Assembly (NCBI RefSeq): GCF_027924105.1
Contig: NZ_AP026972.1
Location: forward strand, 1,426,001-1,490,000
DNA length: 64,000 nt
Source: Polynucleobacter sp. KF022
Lineage (GTDB): Bacteria; Pseudomonadota; Gammaproteobacteria; Burkholderiales; Burkholderiaceae
Direction: 5' to 3'
The notes under the pieces were generated by a model. That model searched no databases, had not been told where the DNA came from, and was given only the letters and a program-made list of their open reading frames with translations. The position numbers and the translations under genes are program-made. Of the stretch, positions 51,141 through 60,266 are shown in pieces; within the stretch, counting starts at the first letter, position 1; every line of letters starts with the position of its first letter.

Positions 51141-52369
51141 TTCAATTCTCCAGTTTCCGCTGCTTTTACGCATGCTTCCATTGAGGCAATCATTGGCACA
51201 TAACCATAACCACCTAAAATATTCACTAACTTGGCGCTATTAGTTGCCAGCCTCTTCCAACCCTTTGCCACACTCATTTCACGTGCATAGGATTGATAGA
51301 AGCACATGCCAGACAACACAGTTCCACCTGCTTTCTCAATCTTTTCGGTATACCCAAAACGATCACAATCTGGCTTCACTTGAGGGCTAGTCACAGCTAA
51401 AAGTGGCTTCTTAAGAGATTTACCTTCACACAGTGCTGCAATATCCCTTAACTCAAAAATACTAAGTTGTGGCGCAGAGAAAACCACCACATCCACGCTC
51501 GTATCAACAGCATATCCACGCTTCAATGCTGCAATCTCTTCATTAGTGATCTTGTGTGCCACTTCCAGTTTGTCGCCACCAACTGCAGCAAGGCTATAAG
51601 CCTCTGGAGTAATGCCTACTAAATGGAATAAAGCTGTTGAACCAAAGCTAGCCATAGCTGCGCCAAAGTGCTTTAACTCATCAGAAGTTGGTGCGCCCTC
51701 CAGCCCCTCTAAAACAGGAACTTCCCAGTAATTGCCGCACAATTTACCAACCACGCCACCCAACGAACCCCAATCATCCAAGGTCTTCGGGGTCCAGTTC
51801 ACAAGAATTCTTTTGGTTGCTTGTCTATGGCGGTCAAGGTGATATCCATATCTTGGAGTGCGGCCAGTGATGCCCGCTGATAAAGCAGAAGGTCCGCCTT
51901 CAAAGTTTGAACGAGCACCACCAATCGAGTTGGAGTAAATCACAACACCTGTATCCCCAAATGCAACGTGCTCACCTCTAGTGGCCGCTACAACTGTTTG
52001 GTAATTAATACAGGTATCGGTCATGCTGACGCCTAAACGAACAAACGCGTCTATGGCTCTATGCTCAAGCTCAACCATCCAGTCTGCCTGACCCAATAAA
52101 GTTGAATGCTTAAAGTCGGTGCCACGTGGGTCAGTAATCGTTGGAATACGAACACCGCCTTCGTTAGCATCAGCCAATTTTTCAAGCCACATTACACCTG
52201 CCTGACCTAAGCTCTCGGTATCAGCCATGATGTGGGCTTGTGTTACAGGTACAAAATCTTCAGCACCAAAAAACTTACCTACTTTAATTTGATGTTCAAT
52301 TGCTGTTTTAGCTACAAATCCAGCCTCACCAGCAAGCATTGCCTTTTCTTCGTCATTTAGTCTCATCAT
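51137..52369 (-). CDS. Aconitase X large (catalytic) subunit, DUF521
   Basis: About 410 residues from ATG 52369, which overlaps the TctC stop (TAATG). MRLNDEEKAMLAGEAG is the family start; SMTDTCINYQ and IYSNSIGGARSNFEGGPSALSAGITGRTPRYGYHL are the conserved active-site blocks, and the C-terminal half has an Fe-S/substrate region near SPQVKPDCDRFGY. A two-subunit hydro-lyase; substrate unknown here because no hydroxyproline genes are adjacent. Confidence 0.87.
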   Translation of the reverse strand: MMRLNDEEKAMLAGEAGFVAKTAIEHQIKVGKFFGAEDFVPVTQAHIMADTESLGQAGVMWLEKLADANEGGVRIPTITDPRGTDFKHSTLLGQADWMVELEHRAIDAFVRLGVSMTDTCINYQTVVAATRGEHVAFGDTGVVIYSNSIGGARSNFEGGPSALSAGITGRTPRYGYHLDRHRQATKRILVNWTPKTLDDWGSLGGVVGKLCGNYWEVPVLEGLEGAPTSDELKHFGAAMASFGSTALFHLVGITPEAYSLAAVGGDKLEVAHKITNEEIAALKRGYAVDTSVDVVVFSAPQLSIFELRDIAALCEGKSLKKPLLAVTSPQVKPDCDRFGYTEKIEKAGGTVLSGMCFYQSYAREMSVAKGWKRLATNSAKLVNILGGYGYVPMIASMEACVKAAETGELK

Positions 52370-53340
52370 TACTCCATGGTTATGCCAGCAGAGCGCACTG
52401 CTGCGCCCCACTTAGCGAGTTCTTTTTTCTGTAAATCAGCCAATGGCGTTTCTAAGGGCTGAACCCCTAAGGCTGACAAATTGGCATCAAACTCTGGTGA
52501 TGCAATTGATTTGCTAATCGCGGCTTTCAATTTAGCAACCACGTCCTTAGGCATCCCCGCCGGACCATAAACAGCCCACCACGCAGTCATCGTAAAGTTT
52601 GGAACAAGCTCGCTAACTGTTGGTACATCCGGCAAAACTTTTGTCCTGCTTGCACTTGTCACACCCAATACTCTTAACTTGCCTGACTTAATATGAGGTA
52701 AAACCGACTGTAATGGGTCGAACATAATATCTATCTGACCGCCTAACAAATCAGTAACAGCAGGTGCGCTGCCTTTATAGGCAATATGTCTTAGCTTAAT
52801 ATCGGTAGCTGCGCAAAACATGGCTCCCGTTAAATGTCCCGGTGCTCCGTTGCCCGCTGTGCCATACGTATATTGGTCAGGGTTGGCTTTAGCTTTGGCT
52901 ATTAAGTCTGCTAATGATGTAATGCCTGATGATGGGTTAACCACTACGGCTACTGGCGCACTAGCCACTGTTGCAATCGGAGTCAAGCTATTGATTGGAT
53001 CGTAGGCCAATGATTTATACAGATGTGGATTGATTGCGCTTGTACCAACCGTTCCCATCAGTAAGGTGTACCCGTCTGGAGGACTAGAAGCTACTGCCAC
53101 GACACCAACCGATCCTCCAGCGCCGCCTTTGTTATCTATAAAGACTTGTTGCCCAAGTTGGTCGCCCATTAATTTAGCCAATGGCCTTGCCACAATATCT
53201 GTGGGTCCACCAGCAGGAAAAGGCACAATCATTTTGATTGCTTTATTTGGGTAAGCGCTCTGCCCAAATACATGCATGGGCGAAACAATCCCACCAGCTA
53301 CGAGGCTAGATAGGAATTTCAAAGTAAATCGTCTATTCAT
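52369..53340 (-). CDS. TctC-type (Bug) tripartite tricarboxylate-family binding protein
   Basis: A 323-residue periplasmic binding protein from ATG 53340. Signal peptide (MNRRFTLKFLSSLVAGG); the mature part begins YPNKAIKMIVPFPAGGPTDIVARPLA, the Bug signature, and GTAGNGAPGHLTGAMFCAATD and HIAYKGSAPAVTDLLGGQID follow. These bind carboxylates. No TctA/TctB membrane partners lie in the window, so it may serve a distant transporter or act as a sensor. It is in an operon with aconitase X. Confidence 0.88.
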   Translation of the reverse strand: MNRRFTLKFLSSLVAGGIVSPMHVFGQSAYPNKAIKMIVPFPAGGPTDIVARPLAKLMGDQLGQQVFIDNKGGAGGSVGVVAVASSPPDGYTLLMGTVGTSAINPHLYKSLAYDPINSLTPIATVASAPVAVVVNPSSGITSLADLIAKAKANPDQYTYGTAGNGAPGHLTGAMFCAATDIKLRHIAYKGSAPAVTDLLGGQIDIMFDPLQSVLPHIKSGKLRVLGVTSASRTKVLPDVPTVSELVPNFTMTAWWAVYGPAGMPKDVVAKLKAAISKSIASPEFDANLSALGVQPLETPLADLQKKELAKWGAAVRSAGITME

Positions 53341-53367
53341 CTTCAATACACCGAACCTTTCATTAAG

Positions 53368-54162
53368 CTACGTACTTAAGCTAGGAACAACTGCTCTTGC
53401 TAACTGCATAGGACCCGAAACACTCATATTGAATGTGTATCGGTCGGGAACAATAGAAATTCTCATGTGTTCGCAAATCTCACCACTAGTGGAATAAGAG
53501 GTACGACGCATTAACAGTACGTGACCGTTTTTTGATAACTTGAGTTCTTTTGCAATTTGCGGGGTTGGATGTGAGCACTCGATCGCCACATCGGCCTTAC
53601 CAATCCTCACGCCTAAATATTTTTGAAGGATGTCATACACCACCATTTTCTCTGCCAGCTTCTTACCTATTTCAGCCGCCTTACTAGGTAGAAAGGCCTC
53701 AACAACTGCAAACGCTTCTCCATCAACGGAATACTTACGCCTTAACAGAAGCGGAAGGTCTGCACCCTCTGGCAACTGCTTAGAGCTCAATCCACCTGTT
53801 GCATCAAAATTCAATAACTCAGTTTGGGGCTCCACGCCTTGAGATTTAAGTGCTTCATGGAACCCCTGCAAACTCGAAAGATCTTGTTGCAATGTTGTTC
53901 TTGCAACGAACGTACCCTTACCTCTTTTTGCAACCAACTGCCCAGACTTCACCAGCAGCTGAAGTGCTTGACGTACCGTTACCCGACTAATGCCGTAAGT
54001 CTCAGTTAACTCAGACTCGGAGGGAACTTGTTGGCCGGCCACCAACGTGCCATTAGTAATAGCCTGTACCAGTCTGTCGGCTAATTGCTGATACAAGGGG
54101 TCCGGGCTAGCGCCATCTAACCCAGTCTTTCCCAATGGAGGTGTTTTTACTTTGGATTTCAT
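53368..54162 (-). CDS. GntR/HutC-type regulator (UTRA domain) 1
   Basis: A 264-residue regulator: winged helix LVAGQQVPSESELTETYGISRVTVRQALQLLVKSGQLVAKRGKGTFVA and a UTRA effector domain (LPLLLRRKYSVDGEAFAVVEAFLP; HVLLMRRTSYSTSGEICEHMRI). First gene of the GntR-TctC-AcnX operon. Three phased TTGTATTA repeats lie just upstream and are its likely autoregulatory operator. Confidence 0.88.
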   Translation of the reverse strand: MKSKVKTPPLGKTGLDGASPDPLYQQLADRLVQAITNGTLVAGQQVPSESELTETYGISRVTVRQALQLLVKSGQLVAKRGKGTFVARTTLQQDLSSLQGFHEALKSQGVEPQTELLNFDATGGLSSKQLPEGADLPLLLRRKYSVDGEAFAVVEAFLPSKAAEIGKKLAEKMVVYDILQKYLGVRIGKADVAIECSHPTPQIAKELKLSKNGHVLLMRRTSYSTSGEICEHMRISIVPDRYTFNMSVSGPMQLARAVVPSLST

Positions 54163-54163
54163 C

Positions 54164-54201
54164 TTGTATTAGATTGTATTATAAACAACTAAGTTGTATT
54201 A
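54164..54201. promoter_or_regulatory. Phased TTGTATTA operator array
   Basis: Three copies of TTGTATTA starting at 54164, 54174 and 54194, that is 10 and 20 bases apart on one DNA face, between the GntR start and the DUF202 gene. Probable binding site of the adjacent GntR/UTRA regulator. Confidence 0.6.
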
Positions 54202-54214
54202 GAAATCGCTAAAA

Positions 54215-54538
54215 TTACGAAAAATACGGGGTTAGAAGCGCAAAAAACGCCGTTAGCGATGCCAGCACCGTTACAAATGCCACAAAACGCATAACAAAAG
54301 CGGGGGGTACCAGCGAATGAATTCCTCTAGTCAACTTTGACTCCCTGAATTTGGCAAACCCAAAGGTAAAGAGACAGGCGGCGAATAGCGAAAGCGAAAT
54401 TGCTATAACAGCAACTGACCCATCATGGAGGCCAATCCGCAACATCAATAGCGAATCTAACAATAGAACTACCGCTGTGCGAGTCCAAGCAAGCGCAGTC
54501 CTTTCAGGCTGCAAACCCGGATCATAGGCTCGACTCAT
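54215..54538 (-). CDS. DUF202 inner-membrane protein (YidG-like)
   Basis: A 107-residue membrane protein with three hydrophobic helices. The DUF202 motif is PERTALAWTRTAVVLLLDSLLMLR. It is the second of a tandem pair, with a 3-base gap after the longer homologue. In E. coli the DUF202 pair yidG/yidH adjoins a putative sulfatase gene (yidJ); a sulfatase is also present 6 kb away here. Function unknown. Confidence 0.8.
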   Translation of the reverse strand: MSRAYDPGLQPERTALAWTRTAVVLLLDSLLMLRIGLHDGSVAVIAISLSLFAACLFTFGFAKFRESKLTRGIHSLVPPAFVMRFVAFVTVLASLTAFFALLTPYFS

Positions 54539-54541
54539 AAA

Positions 54542-54940
54542 TTAATGCGGAATAAGGATGAGTGCAGTTAATAAAATTCCTAGCAGCAAAACTACACCCA
54601 CTAAAAAGATGATCGCCTTTGACATGGGCAGCGCTCGTTTATGTCGCATGGCTACTTCATAGTCTCTCCATTTGATATATGAGAGCACCGAAAGTATTGC
54701 GGCCACCAAACATAGACCCGCTGATACTAGAACCACAAATACTTGTGAGCCCAGTTTTACAGAGAACTGGTCAAGCAAAACGCCCGCCGCCAATATAGCC
54801 AATGCAGTTCTCATCCAAGCCAAAAATGTTCGTTCATTGGCCAGCGAAAATCGATAATCAGGGTCCTCTCCCTCAAGTCGCCACTTAGGTTCTTTGGGGT
54901 TTGTTGTCTTATTTCTTACAGAATTATCTGGGCTGTTCAT
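54542..54940 (-). CDS. DUF202 inner-membrane protein (YidH-like)
   Basis: A 132-residue protein from ATG 54940 (MNSPDNSVRN). Polar N-terminus, then the motif DYRFSLANERTFLAWMRTALAILAAGVLLDQF and three helices. Its upstream frame extension is not supported by a ribosome site. Paired with the YidG-like gene, matching the usual two-gene arrangement. Confidence 0.8.
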   Translation of the reverse strand: MNSPDNSVRNKTTNPKEPKWRLEGEDPDYRFSLANERTFLAWMRTALAILAAGVLLDQFSVKLGSQVFVVLVSAGLCLVAAILSVLSYIKWRDYEVAMRHKRALPMSKAIIFLVGVVLLLGILLTALILIPH

Positions 54941-55008
54941 ACTTATCTCAAAAAAAATGGCAAGAGTAGATAGTATCCACCCTTGCCACAACTACGGCTT
55001 GCACATTT

Positions 55009-56301
55009 TTATGCTAGCGCATATTTATTTGCATTACGCTTCGCAATACCCCAAGCACACAGGGCGGATAAAGTTCCTGATCCAACAACATACCAGCATA
55101 CAAGCCATGGGTCACCATCATTCATCTTCACTAATGCTGTAGCAATCAAAGCAGTCATGCCTGCAACAACGCTTGTCATCTGATACACGAATGAAATGCC
55201 TGTGTAACGCACTTTTGCCGTGAACAAATCGCATTGAAGGGCTGCCACGTTGCCATACACAAGTGAATACAAAATTCCATAAGGAACAATGATTGCAATC
55301 CACATCAATGTTGGGTTGCCAGCAGAGTGCTTGAGTGCATAAAACGCTGGGAACACGCTTGCTGTTGTAATAAACGTCCCGAATGCATATAGCTTTGCAC
55401 GGGAAATTTTGTCAGACAGGTGTCCAGCAATTGGAATACAGATTGTTAATACTGCTGCACCAACCATCACTGCAGATAAGGCGTCTCCTCTTGATATACC
55501 AATTGTCGATACCAAATAGCTAATTGAGAAAACCGAGAAAATGTTGAAGAAAACGCCATCAACGTGACGAGCACCTAACCCCAACAATACGTTTGAGGTA
55601 TTACCTTTGAACATTTCAACAATCGGCAACTTAGCTTCTTTATGAGTTTCTTTAACTTGGGCAAACTCAGGTGTCTCATGCAATCTGGTACGAATAAACA
55701 TACCAAACAACACTAATACAAAAGATGCCAAGAAGCATACACGCCAGCCCCATGCCATAAAGCTCTCATTTGACATGCTTGCTGAAAGTAATGCCAAAGA
55801 ACCGGAAGCCAATAGGATGCCAATTGACAGTCCCATTTGCGGAATGCTGGTGTAAAAACCACGCTTTGCTTCTGGTGCAGTTTCGTATGCCATTAATACA
55901 GCACCACCCCATTCACCGCCTAGACCAATACCTTGCAGCACTCGAATTAATAACAGCAAGGCTGGAGCCCAAAGCCCGATTTCCTGATATGTCGGTATAC
56001 AACCTACCAAGAATGTTGAGACACCCATAATCATCAATGTAGCAACCAAAACACTTTTGCGCCCAACCTTATCACCTAGGTGGCCAAATACAATGCCCCC
56101 AAGCGGTCTGGTAACGAAGCCTACAGCAAAAGTAGCGTATGACAACATCAACGAAACTGTTGGGTCATCGGATGGAAAATACAACTTATTCAATACCACG
56201 CCGGCCATCACACCGAATAAAAAGAAGTCATACCATTCAATCGTTGCTCCGATCAGACTGGATATGACGGTTTGATTTAACGTCTTTTGATTTGTACTCA
56301 C
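55009..56301 (-). CDS. MFS transporter, metabolite:H+ symporter (MHS) family
   Basis: A 430-residue, 12-helix importer. SLIGATIEWYDFFLFGVMAG, GGIVFGHLGDKVGRKSVL and LQGIGLGGEWGGAVLMAYE are MHS-family signatures (ShiA/KgtP/ProP-like), typically carrying organic acids, betaines or aromatic acids with protons. GTG start preceded by GGGGGC. It lies 39 bases downstream of the ThDP decarboxylase genes on the same strand and probably imports the pathway substrate. Confidence 0.88.
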   Translation of the reverse strand: MSTNQKTLNQTVISSLIGATIEWYDFFLFGVMAGVVLNKLYFPSDDPTVSLMLSYATFAVGFVTRPLGGIVFGHLGDKVGRKSVLVATLMIMGVSTFLVGCIPTYQEIGLWAPALLLLIRVLQGIGLGGEWGGAVLMAYETAPEAKRGFYTSIPQMGLSIGILLASGSLALLSASMSNESFMAWGWRVCFLASFVLVLFGMFIRTRLHETPEFAQVKETHKEAKLPIVEMFKGNTSNVLLGLGARHVDGVFFNIFSVFSISYLVSTIGISRGDALSAVMVGAAVLTICIPIAGHLSDKISRAKLYAFGTFITTASVFPAFYALKHSAGNPTLMWIAIIVPYGILYSLVYGNVAALQCDLFTAKVRYTGISFVYQMTSVVAGMTALIATALVKMNDGDPWLVCWYVVGSGTLSALCAWGIAKRNANKYALA

Positions 56302-56338
56302 TTTGCCCCCTTTTTTTACTACAAATTAAACTTCTTAC

Positions 56339-56935
56339 TTAATTACCTAACAACCTTGCCCTAACTTGACGCACTTCATCACCTAATCTAGTGAAGTGAA
56401 ACTCCGGTAAATCTGGCTGCTCATTGCCCTTCTTCCACACACCCTGACTTTCCGGCTCGATAATCAATTCAACGAAAACAGGCCCTGATCCATTGAGGAT
56501 TTCATCCAGAGAATTCTGTAACTGTTCAACAGTAGCTAAGCTGTAGACACGCTTATACCCAGCGCCCTTAGCAAGAGTTGGGAAATCCACATTGGTAGCG
56601 CCCGGAATTGGTAGATTGGCTAAGTTCTCAAACCAAACGCCGTTATTGAAAACAACATGAATAAAGTTGCGTGGAGCCACATCTGCCGCCATAACAAGTG
56701 ATGGGAGCTGCATTAATAAGCTACCGTCCCCATCTAATGCAATAACATTTCGCTCTGGGCGAGCAATAGCAATTCCTACACCAAGGGCTGATGCTCCACC
56801 CATCAATGGCACACAAGCAACGTTGAGTCCATCTTTGTCGTATGTATCTAACCACTTAATTGCAGTCATTGTTGAGACGATAACTGCACTACTTCTCTTT
56901 TGAACAATAGCCTCTACGGCTTGTTGGCTCTTCAT
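56339..56935 (-). CDS. ThDP-dependent decarboxylase, cofactor-binding subunit (ComE-like)
   Basis: About 198 residues from ATG 56935, 2 bases after the alpha-subunit stop; GGAG precedes it. The thiamine diphosphate motif is visible as ALDGDGSLLMQL...NNGVWFEN, with PLMGGASALGVGIAIARPERN before it. This is the beta (PP) half of a two-subunit sulfopyruvate/phosphonopyruvate decarboxylase-type enzyme. The 2-oxo acid substrate is not known. Confidence 0.82.
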   Translation of the reverse strand: MKSQQAVEAIVQKRSSAVIVSTMTAIKWLDTYDKDGLNVACVPLMGGASALGVGIAIARPERNVIALDGDGSLLMQLPSLVMAADVAPRNFIHVVFNNGVWFENLANLPIPGATNVDFPTLAKGAGYKRVYSLATVEQLQNSLDEILNGSGPVFVELIIEPESQGVWKKGNEQPDLPEFHFTRLGDEVRQVRARLLGN

Positions 56936-56937
56936 AT

Positions 56938-57474
56938 TTATTTGCTCCACTGCATATTGCGATTGAATACTATTGCGACAGGTGTCATCTTTGCTTCTGC
57001 TGTTTCATACGCTTTTTTAATATTGCCAATGTCCTCGTTACTGTCGATGTACCAATAAGGGATTTCTAGTAAATCCAATAGAGGGTCCAACATCCGAACT
57101 ATTCTGCGACGGGACCCCTTGGTATCGCTCCCACGGTTTTCTTGTTCACGACCAAACTGCCCAATGAGCATCACCAAGGGCAATTTCGCATCCAAGCCAA
57201 TGCCACGTAAGGCATTCAATCCAGCGTAAAGACCTTGGTTTTGGATAACAATTGCAGATTTCTTGCCACCGCAATAAAGACCGCCTGCAACCATAAATGC
57301 CTCGTGCTCAGTGCAGCAATTAATTGTGCGAACTCGATCCTTCCTCTCTTCAAAAGCACGGTGCAGTGGAAGCTGAACCCAATCTGGAACAGTCACAATA
57401 TGCGAAACACCCACACCCTCAAGAGAGTCCGCAATACTTTCACCTGTGACTTCACTTTGCTTCTCTACGTTCAT
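56938..57474 (-). CDS. ThDP-dependent decarboxylase, PYR subunit (ComD-like)
   Basis: A 178-residue PYR domain: ADSLEGVGVSHIVTVPDW, INCCTEHEAFMVAGGLYCGGKKSAIVIQNQGLYAGLNAL; the Glu of CTEHEA would activate ThDP. FGREQENRGSDTKGSRRRIVRMLDPLLDLLEIPYWYI matches ComD-type subunits. The ATG overlaps the GMC stop (ATGA). With the adjacent subunit it decarboxylates a 2-oxo acid. Confidence 0.82.
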   Translation of the reverse strand: MNVEKQSEVTGESIADSLEGVGVSHIVTVPDWVQLPLHRAFEERKDRVRTINCCTEHEAFMVAGGLYCGGKKSAIVIQNQGLYAGLNALRGIGLDAKLPLVMLIGQFGREQENRGSDTKGSRRRIVRMLDPLLDLLEIPYWYIDSNEDIGNIKKAYETAEAKMTPVAIVFNRNMQWSK

Positions 57475-59087
57475 CTACTTTCTCCAAGAATTAATTGAGC
57501 AGCCTTTTCGCCAATCATGGTCGACGGGATACTGGTATTTCCAGATACCAGCAAAGGCATGATTGATGCATCAGCGACCCTAAGATTTTCAATGCCATGA
57601 ACTCGTAGGTTTGAGTCAACTACGGACATTTCGTCCGATCCCATCTTGCAAGTACCTACTGGATGGAAGATGGTCGCGCTGTATTCACGACAGAATTCAC
57701 GAATTTCTTCGTCCGTTGACACCTTAGAGGCTGGGCGGTATGAAGACTCTGTGTAATCTTTCATCGCTGGCGCATACGCTAACTCTTGCGCATACTTAAC
57801 TGCTGCTATTGCGCAACGCCAATCACCGTCCGTAGTTAAGTAGTTGGCCTTAATAAGCGGTGCATCAGCAGCCTTTGTGGATTGAATATGTATAGATCCA
57901 CGGGATTCTGGTCGCAATTGGCACACGCTTAAAGTAAATCCGGGCCATGGATGTGGCTTATCAGCCACCTTATCTGCAGTTAATGCTGCCACATGGAACT
58001 GAATATCAGGCGTCTTTGATTCTGGTAGAACTTTTGCAAAAGCACCGACGTGATTAATACCAACAGCCATTGGGCCTGTTCTGTTAAACATATACTTCAA
58101 ACCCATACCCATCATGCCTGTCCATGAACGCAATGTGTCATTGGTTGTGATTGGTTTTTTGCAACGATACATAAGACGGAATTGCAAATGGTCTTGCAGG
58201 TTTTCACCTACACCCGGCAATTCATGAAAGACATCAATGCCCAGAGGTTGTAAAACTTTAGAAGAACCAATGCCAGACAATTCCAATAATTGCGGAGATT
58301 GAATAGCGCCCGCAGCCAAAATAATTTCTTTATTGGCATGAACAGTTTTCAAGGCGCCCTGATGTTTAAACTGCACACCAATCGCCATAGTTTTCTTGAA
58401 TAAGATTTTTTGGACTTGAGCTTCCGTCAGGATAGACAGGTTTGGTCTATTCTTGGCTGGGTTTAAGTAACTAACCGCCGTCGAAGACCTAAAACCATTT
58501 TTAGTTAATAACTGGAAGTACCCAATGCCCTCCTGAGTCTTGCCGTTGAAGTCATCGTTAGATGGGAGTCCAACTTGATTTCCAGCCTTGATGATGGCTT
58601 CCATCAATTCTGGGCGCTCATGAATATTTGAAATACCTAGAGGTCCTCCGCCACCGTGATATTCGTCACATCCACGTTCATTGTTTTCAATCTTTCGGAA
58701 TAGCGGTAAAACATTTTTCCAACCCCACCCTTGATTACCCAATCCCTCCCATAAATCATAATCTTCAGCCTGACCACGGATGTAAATTAATCCATTGATA
58801 GAACTAGAGCCGCCTAGAACCTTACCTCGTGGCTGGTAGATTCTTCTGCCGTTTAGCTCTTTCTCTGGCTCTGTGTAGAACCCCCAGTTGTACTTTGGAT
58901 TAAACATGGTCTTGCCATAGCCAATTGGGATATGGATCCATGGTGATAAATCACGTGGACCAGCCTCCAACAATAAGACACTGTATTTGCCCGATTCGCT
59001 TAGTCGATTAGCTAACACGCAGCCTGCAGTTCCAGCACCAACAATTACGTAGTCAAACTCGTCCTGACTATTCACCAACGCCCCCAT
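57471..59087 (-). CDS. GMC-family FAD alcohol dehydrogenase
   Basis: A 538-residue choline-dehydrogenase-like flavoenzyme. FAD motif DYVIVGAGTAGCVLANRLSE; GMC signature 1 QPRGKVLGGSSSINGLIYIRG; signature 2 AAGAIQSPQLLELSGIG; catalytic His in SATIFHPVGTCKMG and Asn in SGNTSIPSTMIG. It oxidises a primary alcohol to an aldehyde or acid. First gene of the GMC-ComD-ComE-MHS operon; ATG 59087. Confidence 0.9.
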   Translation of the reverse strand: MGALVNSQDEFDYVIVGAGTAGCVLANRLSESGKYSVLLLEAGPRDLSPWIHIPIGYGKTMFNPKYNWGFYTEPEKELNGRRIYQPRGKVLGGSSSINGLIYIRGQAEDYDLWEGLGNQGWGWKNVLPLFRKIENNERGCDEYHGGGGPLGISNIHERPELMEAIIKAGNQVGLPSNDDFNGKTQEGIGYFQLLTKNGFRSSTAVSYLNPAKNRPNLSILTEAQVQKILFKKTMAIGVQFKHQGALKTVHANKEIILAAGAIQSPQLLELSGIGSSKVLQPLGIDVFHELPGVGENLQDHLQFRLMYRCKKPITTNDTLRSWTGMMGMGLKYMFNRTGPMAVGINHVGAFAKVLPESKTPDIQFHVAALTADKVADKPHPWPGFTLSVCQLRPESRGSIHIQSTKAADAPLIKANYLTTDGDWRCAIAAVKYAQELAYAPAMKDYTESSYRPASKVSTDEEIREFCREYSATIFHPVGTCKMGSDEMSVVDSNLRVHGIENLRVADASIMPLLVSGNTSIPSTMIGEKAAQLILGESR

Positions 59088-59230
59088 GCCTGTATTAAGA
59101 TGTATTGAGGCATGTTAGGTGCTATTTAGGTGGGTTTTATCTGGACTACACAAATACACTCATTTTTGAGATAAAAATTATGAAAATTAATCCAAAAATG
59201 GATCGCACATTAGCAATTGATTTTTACTTT

Positions 59231-59251
59231 AAGCGTTACTTAAAGTAACGC
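59231..59251. repeat. Dispersed palindrome, copy 6
   Basis: AGCGTTACTT-A-AAGTAACGC, 45 bases from a degenerate tRNA-end repeat; the same palindrome/tRNA-end arrangement recurs at 62.74-62.84 kb. Confidence 0.8.
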
Positions 59252-59295
59252 CCAAAAGACAAACCCCCACCATTTCTGATGAGGGATTGCTTTTC

Positions 59296-59322
59296 TGGTG
59301 GACCCACTAGGGCTTGAACCTG
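59296..59322 (-). repeat. Degenerate tRNA 3'-end repeat
   Basis: Differs from the 27 bases at the CCA end of the 45-bp repeat at three positions. Minus-strand sequence continuing to about 59375 has a D-loop-like TTCAGTGGTAAAGC, but the acceptor, anticodon and T stems do not pair, so it is not a working tRNA. Confidence 0.6.
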
Positions 59323-59365
59323 TTTCCGGGAGCTTAGATAGGGCGCCCAAGCTTTACCACTGAAT

Positions 59366-60160
59366 TCATTCAAAGCCAGACGCTCGAGCATCTGCAATGA
59401 CATGTAGCTCACGGTTGGTGGGTGGTATATAAATATTCTGATAGTACACAGCATCACCCTCAGTAAGGTAAGCAATAGCCTTTAAACACAAGCATTGCGC
59501 TCCTTCTGATAGACCTAAAGCTTTTAACGCATCCTTTGGCGCTTCTGCTTGTCGCAAAAATAAATCAACTCGCTTTATTAACTGCCCAGACGCTCTAAAT
59601 ATAAGGTCCTTAAAGTTCTCACCATCTAATTCCCGCAAAGATAATTCAGAGAATATTGGCAAACGTAAAGCATCAACCACAAAAGAGCTGTAAACACTAA
59701 ATTCTTTGCCAATAGAGATAACGCGAGTAATCTCCACCCCTTTGGCAGCACTTAAAGCAGCAGACCACAAACCTTTATCGCTTAACTGTTTACGCCCTGT
59801 AGTTTTGGGATAAACCTTGAGGTAATTTGCACCAGAATCATCTATAAATCGACAATGAAATGGATGTGACATTTCATCATTTGTTGTCCTGCCTGCAATA
59901 AATGAACCTTGGCCATGGCGTCGTTGCAACACCCCTTCATCCACCAATTGCCTTAAACCTCGCTGAATAGTACCCAAGCTAATAGGAAGAGCTTCAGCCA
60001 ATTCTTGCTCATTAGGCAAACGATCCCCAGGAGCAAATTTTCCAGAAGCTACAGCATGAACCACTGCATCTCGTAGTGCCGTGTATTTTGGCAACCCAGG
60101 TCGAGAAAACTTATCAAGCATTCGCCCAATCTCTTTCGCTGAAACTGGCTCTGTAATCAT
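59366..60160 (-). CDS. GntR/HutC-type regulator (UTRA domain) 2
   Basis: About 264 residues from ATG 60160. Winged helix (FAPGDRLPNEQELAEALPISLGTIQRGLRQLVDEGVLQRRHGQGSFIAG) and UTRA domain (ITRVISIGKEFSVYSSFVVDALRLPIF; CLCLKAIAYLTEGDAVYYQNIYIP). Divergent from the sulfatase-TctC operon, which it likely represses; a palindrome in the shared promoter is the candidate operator. Confidence 0.87.
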   Translation of the reverse strand: MITEPVSAKEIGRMLDKFSRPGLPKYTALRDAVVHAVASGKFAPGDRLPNEQELAEALPISLGTIQRGLRQLVDEGVLQRRHGQGSFIAGRTTNDEMSHPFHCRFIDDSGANYLKVYPKTTGRKQLSDKGLWSAALSAAKGVEITRVISIGKEFSVYSSFVVDALRLPIFSELSLRELDGENFKDLIFRASGQLIKRVDLFLRQAEAPKDALKALGLSEGAQCLCLKAIAYLTEGDAVYYQNIYIPPTNRELHVIADARASGFE

Positions 60161-60226
60161 TGACCCCACTTTTACCCTAGCTTTCTATACAAATTTTTAT
60201 TATCCCAAGCTATTTTATGCTATGTT

Positions 60227-60245
60227 ACTATATAACTATATAGTT
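60227..60245. promoter_or_regulatory. Candidate GntR operator upstream of the sulfatase
   Basis: ACTATATA directly followed by the perfect palindrome AACTATATAGTT, 22 bases before the sulfatase start codon. The alternating AT sequence also resembles a promoter -10 region, so it may be both. Confidence 0.5.
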
Positions 60246-60266
60246 TTAATAGAATCGGAGATAAAA

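Noticed and set aside
59296..59375. A functional tRNA suggested by the D-loop-like TTCAGTGGTAAAGC
   Set aside because: Acceptor and T stems are mismatched and the anticodon loop is nine bases.
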